This document shows, piece by piece, positions 58,672 through 64,000 of a DNA stretch of 64,000 bases. How positions within the stretch are numbered: the stretch's first letter is position 1; each line of letters opens with the position of its first letter. The stretch spans positions 248,001 to 312,000 of the forward strand of contig JADKFR010000002.1 in assembly GCA_016717345.1 (NCBI GenBank), in the 5' to 3' direction. The notes under the pieces are model-generated. The model was not told the origin of the DNA and did no database searches. It worked only from the letters and a program-made list of their open reading frames with translations. The position numbers and the translations under genes were made by a program. Origin of the DNA: Propionibacteriaceae bacterium (GTDB lineage Bacteria > Actinomycetota > Actinomycetes > Propionibacteriales > Propionibacteriaceae).

Positions 58672-59670
58672 TCAGCCGGCGAGGGTGGCGACCATCAGCG
58701 CCTTGATCGAGTGCATGCGGTTCTCGGCCTGGTCGAACACGATCGACGCCGAGGACTCGAAGACCTCGTCGGTCACCTCGAGTTCGGGCAGCCCGAAGCG
58801 TCGGAAGACCTCTTCACCGACCGTGGTCTCGCGGTTGTGGTAGGCGGGAAGGCAATGCATGAACTTCACCTCATCGACGCCGGTGCGCTCCAGCAGTGCC
58901 GTGTTGACCTGGTAGTCACGCAGCAGGTCGATCCGTTCCGTCCACACCGATTCGGGCTCCCCCATCGACACCCAGATGTCGGTGTGCAGGAACTGGCACC
59001 CGCGGACCCCGTCCAACTCCTCGGTGAGGGTGATCAGCCCGCCGGTTTCCTCCGCGAAGGCCTTGGCCCGCTCCACGACCCAGGCGGGGGGCAGCAGCTT
59101 GGCCGGCGCCACGATCCGAACGTCCATGCCGAGCAGGGCACCGCCCATCAGCAGCGAACAGCCGACGTTGAACCGGGCGTCCCCGACGTAGGCGAACGCG
59201 ATCTCCCGATCGGCCAACCCGCTCGCCTCACGCATGGTGAACATGTCGCACAGGCTCTGGGTGGGGTGCCACTCGTCGGTGAGCCCGTTCCAGACCGGGA
59301 CGGAGGAGGCTGCCGCGATCTTCTCGACCGTCGCCTGCAACGCCCCCCGGTATTCGATGCCGTCGAACAGCCGCGACAGCACCCGGGCGGTGTCGGCCGG
59401 TGATTCCTTGTGTCCCAACTGGGAGGAGTTCCCGTCCATCTGGGTGACGTGGGCGCCCTGGTGGTGCGCCGCCACCTCGAACGCGCTGCGGGTGCGGGTC
59501 GAGGTCTTCTCGAAGATCAGGGCGAGGTTCATCCCGGCGAGGCGTTGCCGCTCGACACCGGCCTGTCTTTCGGCCTTGAGTTCGCCGGTCAGGCGCAGCA
59601 GGTGGGCCCACTCCGCCGGAGTGAAGTCCATCTCCTTGAGGAAGTGCCGTCCACGCAAGCTCGTCGTCAC
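58672..59670 (-). CDS. argF: Ornithine carbamoyltransferase
   Basis: The 332-residue protein has the carbamoyl phosphate loop FEKTSTRTRSAFEVA, HKESPADTARVLSRLFDGIEYRG, NGLTDEWHPTQSLCDM and the ornithine site MHCLPAYHNRETTVGE. GTG start. The HKESPADTARVL...HPTQ style is that of the E. coli ArgF/ArgI and ArcB branch. With no arginine biosynthesis or arc genes next to it, an anabolic or catabolic direction cannot be decided. It converts ornithine and carbamoyl phosphate to citrulline, or the reverse. Confidence 0.96.
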   Translation of the reverse strand: MTTSLRGRHFLKEMDFTPAEWAHLLRLTGELKAERQAGVERQRLAGMNLALIFEKTSTRTRSAFEVAAHHQGAHVTQMDGNSSQLGHKESPADTARVLSRLFDGIEYRGALQATVEKIAAASSVPVWNGLTDEWHPTQSLCDMFTMREASGLADREIAFAYVGDARFNVGCSLLMGGALLGMDVRIVAPAKLLPPAWVVERAKAFAEETGGLITLTEELDGVRGCQFLHTDIWVSMGEPESVWTERIDLLRDYQVNTALLERTGVDEVKFMHCLPAYHNRETTVGEEVFRRFGLPELEVTDEVFESSASIVFDQAENRMHSIKALMVATLAG

Positions 59671-59733
59671 AAGCCGAACCTTACGAGATCCCGACCGATA
59701 GGAGAACTTTGGGAGTCGTGACAGCATGGAGTC

Positions 59734-60114
59734 ATGCTCATACGCTTCCTCGCCAGCGCGGCGGCCCTGGCAGTGGCCACGTTCGTCGTCGGCGGGATCA
59801 CGGTGGTCGACCGTGATCTTGAGACCGAAATCGTCACGATCCTGACGGTCGCGGTGATCTTCGGCGTCGTGAACAGCATCGTCAAGCCCCTCTTCCGGTT
59901 CGTGACAGCCCCGCTGATCTTCTTCTCCCTGGGCCTGTTCCTGCTCGTCATCAACGCGGTCCTGCTGATGTTCACCTCGTGGGTGGCGGGCGAACTGAAC
60001 CTGGGCTGGCACGTGGACGGGTGGTGGTCGGCCTTCTGGGGAGGCCTGATCGTCTCGATCGTCAGCTTCATCCTCAACACCTTCTTCGGCAAGCGTGGGA
60101 CGGAGCACCGGTGA
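59734..60114 (+). CDS. Small four-helix membrane protein, YvlD/phage-holin-superfamily-like
   Basis: The 126-residue protein has four hydrophobic helices and the family pattern TILTVAVIFGVVNSIVKPLFRFVTAPLIFFSLGLFLLVINAVLL. It resembles the protein on the other side of argF in type. Its stop overlaps the start of the phosphatase gene by 4 nt (GTGA), so the two are translationally coupled. A lysis role is unlikely without other phage genes. In other bacteria YvlD-like proteins accompany envelope-stress regulators. Confidence 0.8.
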   Translation: MLIRFLASAAALAVATFVVGGITVVDRDLETEIVTILTVAVIFGVVNSIVKPLFRFVTAPLIFFSLGLFLLVINAVLLMFTSWVAGELNLGWHVDGWWSAFWGGLIVSIVSFILNTFFGKRGTEHR

Positions 60115-60584
60115 GCCCCATTATCGAGTTCGTCTGCTGGGGGAACATCTGCCGCTCCCCGATGGCCGAACGGGTCGCCCAGGCGTGGGCCCAGCGGGAC
60201 CAGATCAAAGGCGTGACCTTCACCAGTGCCGGCGTCAGCGCCGAGGAGGCCGGCCACCCGATCGACGAGCGCGCCGCGGACGTCCTGCGGGCCGCCGGCT
60301 ACCGGACGGAGGGGCACAGCGCGCACCGGATCACCGCTGAAGAGATCCGGTCGGCCAGCATGCTGATCGGGATGGAACAGATCCACCTGGACCGGATCAA
60401 GCAGATGGTGCCCGGCGTGCACCACCTGTACCTGCTGAGCAATTTCAACCGGGACGCGGTCCCGGGCTCCGGCATCCCCGACCCCTGGTACGGCACGGCG
60501 GAAGGTTTCAACCAGACGCTGGCCGCCATCGAGGCGGCCATGCCCGAGCTGATGCGCCGCGCCCGCGAGTTGGCGCGGGCGTAG
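60111..60584 (+). CDS. Low-molecular-weight protein tyrosine phosphatase
   Basis: The 157-residue enzyme has the P-loop VCWGNICRSPMAE (Cys9 to Arg15, CX5R) and the general-acid loop GIPDPWYG. It removes phosphate from protein tyrosines. The GTG start overlaps the preceding membrane-protein stop. No tyrosine kinase is in the window. The coupling to a YvlD-like membrane protein is a lead to its site of action. Confidence 0.93.
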   Translation: MSPIIEFVCWGNICRSPMAERVAQAWAQRDQIKGVTFTSAGVSAEEAGHPIDERAADVLRAAGYRTEGHSAHRITAEEIRSASMLIGMEQIHLDRIKQMVPGVHHLYLLSNFNRDAVPGSGIPDPWYGTAEGFNQTLAAIEAAMPELMRRARELARA

Positions 60585-60657
60585 TCCGTCCCACGCGCCC
60601 CTGCCCGGCGTGGGCGCGGTGAGCAACGCCACTGCGCCGACGTGGCAGGCTGGGACC

Positions 60658-61356
60658 ATGCACATCCTCGTTGTGGACGACGACCAGGCGGTCCGGGATT
60701 CGCTCGCCCGTTCGCTGCACTACTCCGGCTACGAGGTGACCACGGCCAGCGATGGTGTCGAGGCGCTGGCCAAGCTGTCCGCGATCCGTCCGGACGCCGT
60801 GATCATGGACGTGATGATGCCCCGGCTGGACGGCCTGGAGACCACCCGCTCGCTGCGGGCCAGTGGGAACGACGTCCCGATCCTGGTTCTGACGGCGCGG
60901 GATGCGGTGGGCGATCGGGTGGATGGCCTGGACGCCGGGGCCGACGATTACATGGCCAAGCCGTTCTCGTTCGAGGAGTTGCTGGCGCGCCTGCGCGCCC
61001 TGACGCGGCGCTCCTCCTCCCGTCCGGGCGGCACCGAGGAGACAGCCGGCGAACTGCTCTCCTTCGGCGACCTCTCTCTCGACCTGCAGACCCGCGAGGT
61101 GCAACGCGCCGGACGCCGGATCAGCCTCACCCGCACCGAATTCGCCCTCCTGCAGACGTTCCTGGAGAACCCGCGGCGGGTGCTGGAGCGCAGTTGGCTG
61201 CTCAATGAGGTCTGGGGGTTCGACTTCCCGACGACCGCCAACTCCCTGGAGGTCTACATCGGCTACCTGCGACGCAAGACCGAGGGCGAGGGCGAAACCC
61301 GACTGATCCACACCGTGCGCGGCATCGGCTACGTGCTGCGCGAGACCCCACCGTGA
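60658..61356 (+). CDS. mprA: OmpR/PhoB-family response regulator, MprA-like
   Basis: The 232-residue regulator has the receiver acidic pair DDD, phospho-acceptor Asp51 in VIMDVMMPRLDG, LVLTARD, the conserved Lys in MAKPFSF, and a winged-helix output ending VYIGYLRRKTEG...IHTVRGIGYVLRE. Size and sequence style follow mycobacterial MprA. The ATG is the first before the family start HILVVDD. The histidine kinase gene overlaps its stop (GTGA). In mycobacteria MprAB responds to envelope stress. Confidence 0.9.
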   Translation: MHILVVDDDQAVRDSLARSLHYSGYEVTTASDGVEALAKLSAIRPDAVIMDVMMPRLDGLETTRSLRASGNDVPILVLTARDAVGDRVDGLDAGADDYMAKPFSFEELLARLRALTRRSSSRPGGTEETAGELLSFGDLSLDLQTREVQRAGRRISLTRTEFALLQTFLENPRRVLERSWLLNEVWGFDFPTTANSLEVYIGYLRRKTEGEGETRLIHTVRGIGYVLRETPP

Positions 61357-62789
61357 TCCGGTGGCTCAGCTCCATCCTGTCGGTCACGAACCGTCCCCTG
61401 CAGGACCGGTTGGCCTTTCTGGTGTCGGTCGCCGTCGCTGGGGCGGTGGCCATCACGGGAGTGGCGGCCTACATCATCACGACGCTGGCGGTGTACGACC
61501 AGCTTGATCGCGAACTCATCAACATCGCGTCGGTGACCAGCGACTGGATCAAGGGCGACATCGAGTCCCTGGGGGGGCTGAACAGCGATGCCCTGGCGAC
61601 GGCCAACGTCACCGTGATGCTGATCCGTTCCGACAACCGCGTGATCATGCCGGACGGTGGCACCTCGATCCTGGAGTCGTCGGCGAAAGAGGTGGCGATC
61701 GCCCGCACCCAGACCGGGTCGTCCGCGCGGTCGGGGACGGACACGCTGGGTGAGCCGTACCGGATCGTGGCTGTCCCGTTCACCGACGGCGTCAGCCACT
61801 ACGCGCTGGTGCTAGGCCGTCCGCTCCAGCCGACCAACGCCATCCTGCAGATCCTGGCGTTCTCCCTGCTCGGCTTCGGCGTGGCCGCCGTGGTGGTGGC
61901 CGGCCTGCTCGGCTGGGTGATCGCACGCTCGGGGCTGGAGCCGATCCAGCGCCTGACGGCGGCCCTCACGCGGGTCACCGACACCGACCAGCTGGCCCCG
62001 CTGGAATTGAGCGGCATGGACGAGCTCACCGACCTCACCAAATCGTTCAACGTGATGATGGCGACCCTGGCGAACTCGCGGGACCGGCAGCGACGCCTGA
62101 TCGCCGACGCCGGACACGAACTGCGAACGCCGCTCACCTCGCTGCGCACCAACGTCGAACTCCTGGTGGCCGACGAGCGTCAGGGCATGCTCCCCCCGGG
62201 GGCACGCAGCGAGATCCTGCGTGACATCGCCGCCCAGCTGGGCGAGTTCACAACCCTGATCGGAGACCTGGTGCACCTGTCGCGCGAGGAATCGGTGGCA
62301 CCGCACCCCGAACCGATTGAACTCAGCGACGTCGTCGGCAACGCTCTGGCGCGCGCCAAGCGGCGGGGACCAGGACTGGTCTTCGACGTCCAGCTCGACC
62401 CGTTCTACCTGGTGGGTGAGCCCGAAAGCCTGGAGCGGGCGATCACCAACCTGCTCGACAACGCGGTGAAGTTCTCCCCGCCGGGTGGCGTCATCACCGT
62501 CCGCCTGACCGGTGACCGGCTGCGGATCTCCGATCAGGGCCCCGGCATCGCAGCCGAGGACCTGCCGCTGGTGTTCGACCGGTTCTACCGCTCGCAGCAG
62601 GCGAGGACCACCCCCGGTTCGGGGTTGGGTCTGTCCATCGTGGCGCAAACCATCAAGGCCCACGGCGGCTGGGTCAAGGCGGGTCTCTCCGCTGATGGGG
62701 GGGCCGAATTCACGGTCCGGCTGCCCGGCAGCAGCGACCCGTTCGAGTCCCCGGCCACGACGGCCTCGATCCCGCGGATCACCGACTGA
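61353..62789 (+). CDS. mprB: Sensor histidine kinase, MprB-like
   Basis: The 478-residue kinase has helix 1 (about 27-50), an extracytoplasmic loop, helix 2 (about 165-190), a HAMP linker, the dimerisation/phospho-acceptor region LIADAGHELRTPLTSLRTNVELL (His near residue 254), and an ATPase domain with NLLDNAVKFSPPGG, ISDQGPGIAAEDLPLVFDRFYRS and GSGLGLSIVAQTIKAHGG. GTG start overlapping the regulator stop. It should sense a signal outside the membrane and phosphorylate the MprA-like protein. Confidence 0.93.
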   Translation: MIRWLSSILSVTNRPLQDRLAFLVSVAVAGAVAITGVAAYIITTLAVYDQLDRELINIASVTSDWIKGDIESLGGLNSDALATANVTVMLIRSDNRVIMPDGGTSILESSAKEVAIARTQTGSSARSGTDTLGEPYRIVAVPFTDGVSHYALVLGRPLQPTNAILQILAFSLLGFGVAAVVVAGLLGWVIARSGLEPIQRLTAALTRVTDTDQLAPLELSGMDELTDLTKSFNVMMATLANSRDRQRRLIADAGHELRTPLTSLRTNVELLVADERQGMLPPGARSEILRDIAAQLGEFTTLIGDLVHLSREESVAPHPEPIELSDVVGNALARAKRRGPGLVFDVQLDPFYLVGEPESLERAITNLLDNAVKFSPPGGVITVRLTGDRLRISDQGPGIAAEDLPLVFDRFYRSQQARTTPGSGLGLSIVAQTIKAHGGWVKAGLSADGGAEFTVRLPGSSDPFESPATTASIPRITD

Positions 62790-62804
62790 CGGGCTGCGTC
62801 CGGT

Positions 62805-63593
62805 TCAGCTGTGGGGCCAGGGGTTGGCCGTGCAGCCCTTCAGGTCGCGGCCCTGATCGGCCATGACCGGGGCCGGCCCACCCGACTTTGGGCACGTGGC
62901 GAGCGGCTCGCCGAGGAGGAGCCCGGCCGCGTGGTTCACCAGGTAGCGCTGGAAGTCGGCCGTGGCCCCCGCGTAGGTGGCCGGAGGGGTCTGCCAGCCG
63001 ACCGCGTTGATCACCAGGCGGGTGCCGGAGCTGCACGTCCAGTCGGTGTCCTTCCCACACTGGGACGCCGCGGTCGCGGGGGCGCTCAGGTACACGGTGA
63101 AGTCGGCCCGCTTCGGGTCGGCCACCAACGAGAACCGCACCCGCCCACCACCGGTCCAGCTCCGCGGGTCGTTGAGCGTCGCGGCGACCTTCCTGGCGAC
63201 GGCGTTCGCGGACAGGTCGCTGGAGGTTTCGACGGCGACCACGTACCTGCGCTGCGTGCCCTCGGACCCGACCGCCGGTACCGAGATCGTCGAGGTGTCG
63301 AACTTCCCGGAGGCCGCCATGCCGCGGGAGGTGGCAGACGACGTCGGGGACGAGGTAGCCGTCGTGGACGTCGCGCTGGTGGATTCCGAGGCAGTCGGAG
63401 TGGCCGACGTGGCCACGGCCGGCGGCCTCGAGACGCTGCCGGTCGGCTTTCCGACGCGCTCGACGGGTGCCGACAGCGCACTCACCCACACGGAAAGTGC
63501 CACCACTACGGCCACGCCTGCCGCGATCGCCCAGGCCAGCCGGGAACCCACCCACGGCGGCACGCGAAGCCAGGGACGGGGGGGCTGGGACAC
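62805..63593 (-). CDS. DUF3152 protein with degenerate metalloprotease site
   Basis: The 262-residue protein has one N-terminal membrane helix (about 18-42), a Ser/Thr-rich stalk (about 50-90) and a DUF3152 domain with WTGGGRVRFSLVADP, DWTCSSGTRLVINAVGW and a final CPKSGGPAPVM...GCTANPWP. In typical members the domain contains NHExGHxLGH, a zincin-like zinc motif. Here the same place reads NHAAGLLLGE, so the catalytic Glu and two of the zinc His are absent. It is probably a non-catalytic wall- or membrane-associated relative. GTG start. It is convergent with the kinase gene. Confidence 0.82.
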   Translation of the reverse strand: MSQPPRPWLRVPPWVGSRLAWAIAAGVAVVVALSVWVSALSAPVERVGKPTGSVSRPPAVATSATPTASESTSATSTTATSSPTSSATSRGMAASGKFDTSTISVPAVGSEGTQRRYVVAVETSSDLSANAVARKVAATLNDPRSWTGGGRVRFSLVADPKRADFTVYLSAPATAASQCGKDTDWTCSSGTRLVINAVGWQTPPATYAGATADFQRYLVNHAAGLLLGEPLATCPKSGGPAPVMADQGRDLKGCTANPWPHS

Positions 63594-63644
63594 CCCCTCA
63601 CCCTAGCAACCGCCGCCGTCGGACCTCGCGGGCGCCGCCGGCCC

Positions 63645-64000
63645 TCACTCGGCCAGGATCACCAGCAGCGTGCGGGGTCCGTGGACGCCCTCGACCCGGC
63701 TCAGCTCGATGTCACTGGTGGCCGACGGCCCGCTGATCCAGGTCAACGGGTTGCCGTTGGTGACCGCCTCGGCCAACCGTCCGACCGCCTCGGGGACATC
63801 GGAGACGACCTGATCGGCGCGCACCACACACAGGTGGGTGTCCGGCACCAGCGTCAGGGCGCGACGACCCTGATCGGCGGCGTGGTCGAGGACGATCGTC
63901 CCGGTTTCGGCGATGCTCACCGCCGAGGCGGTGACGACCGCGTCGATGCCGTTGAGTTCGGCGCGGGACAGCTGCGGATCGTCATCGTGGATGGTGATGC
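63645..64000 (-). CDS. LutC/YkgG-like LUD-domain protein, C-terminal part
   Basis: The visible 118 codons are the 3' part of a gene cut by the right edge. They contain SIAETGTIVLDHA, RRALTLVPDTHLCVVRADQVVSDVPEAV, and the family's C-terminal ISGPSATSDIELSRVEGVHGPRTLLVILAE. This matches LutC of the LutABC L-lactate utilisation system (LUD domain). If lutA/lutB lie beyond the edge, this is the last gene of that operon on the minus strand. Confidence 0.9.
   Translation of the reverse strand, partial: ITIHDDDPQLSRAELNGIDAVVTASAVSIAETGTIVLDHAADQGRRALTLVPDTHLCVVRADQVVSDVPEAVGRLAEAVTNGNPLTWISGPSATSDIELSRVEGVHGPRTLLVILAE

Noticed and set aside
58213..60114. Phage holins, suggesting a prophage
   Set aside because: The two small proteins match a broad '4TMS holin' label only; there are no endolysin, structural or integrase genes around them.

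Overview
The window reads as a chromosomal segment of a high-GC actinomycete (Actinomycetota). The support is the GC-rich third codon positions and frequent GTG/TTG starts, paired mycothiol-type genes (mshA, mshB), a DtxR/IdeR-type iron box in front of efeUOB, a DUF222-HNH endonuclease, a large Lhr helicase, an MprAB-like two-component pair, and an MptB-like polyprenol-phosphomannose mannosyltransferase. A Propionibacteriales-type host is my best guess, but no rRNA or other decisive marker is present. I see no tRNA, rRNA, CRISPR array or intact prophage.

Layout. 1-1.2 kb: the start of a glycosyltransferase that runs off the left edge and a ketopantoate-reductase-like gene. 1.3-4.6 kb: a decayed mobile patch with an IS256-type transposase wreck, a 16/18-bp tandem array, a DUF222-HNH endonuclease and a second transposase wreck containing a 15-bp tandem array. 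4.6-7.5 kb: an ABC exporter and a DUF3048 lipoprotein. 7.6-11.3 kb: mshA-mshB-fprA-like-Dabb in overlapping minus-strand order. 11.3-14.7 kb: two copies of a GGCGCAA-type intergenic element and a C-rich tract, around a Bcr/CflA exporter and galM. 14.2-18.4 kb: a MarR regulator divergent from a large RND exporter that carries a coiled-coil insertion. 18.5-26.1 kb: a DNA-repair island (lhr, nei2-like, ada-alkA fusion, ogt). 26.8-30.2 kb: efeUOB with an iron box.

30.4-38.2 kb: an MFS transporter behind a perfect 20-bp palindrome, a stand-alone FMN glutamate-synthase-domain enzyme with a cysteine cluster plus a maltokinase-like kinase, a RES/antitoxin pair with a 31-bp dyad operator, sdaA, and a YghZ-type aldo/keto reductase. 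38.2-46.1 kb (minus strand): DUF4921, a HAD phosphatase, serS, pheA, a GT87/MptB-like mannosyltransferase, an Fpg-type glycosylase and aat. 46.2-52.4 kb: EcsC, alr, a sulfurtransferase and a complete E1alpha-E1beta-E2 2-oxoacid dehydrogenase operon, divergent from a sigma-like HTH gene.

52.4-64 kb: an AEC transporter, a cysteine hydrolase, a HAD hydrolase, an ECF sigma factor with a membrane partner, a Gfo/Idh oxidoreductase, argF between two small four-helix membrane proteins (one coupled to a low-molecular-weight tyrosine phosphatase), an MprAB-like two-component system, a DUF3152 protein with a destroyed zinc site, and the 3' part of a LutC-like gene cut by the right edge.

The best candidates for unexplained biology are the intergenic element (11.4-11.6 and 14.1-14.2 kb), the coiled-coil insertion in the RND pump, the FMN enzyme-kinase pair, and the sigma-like gene facing the dehydrogenase operon.
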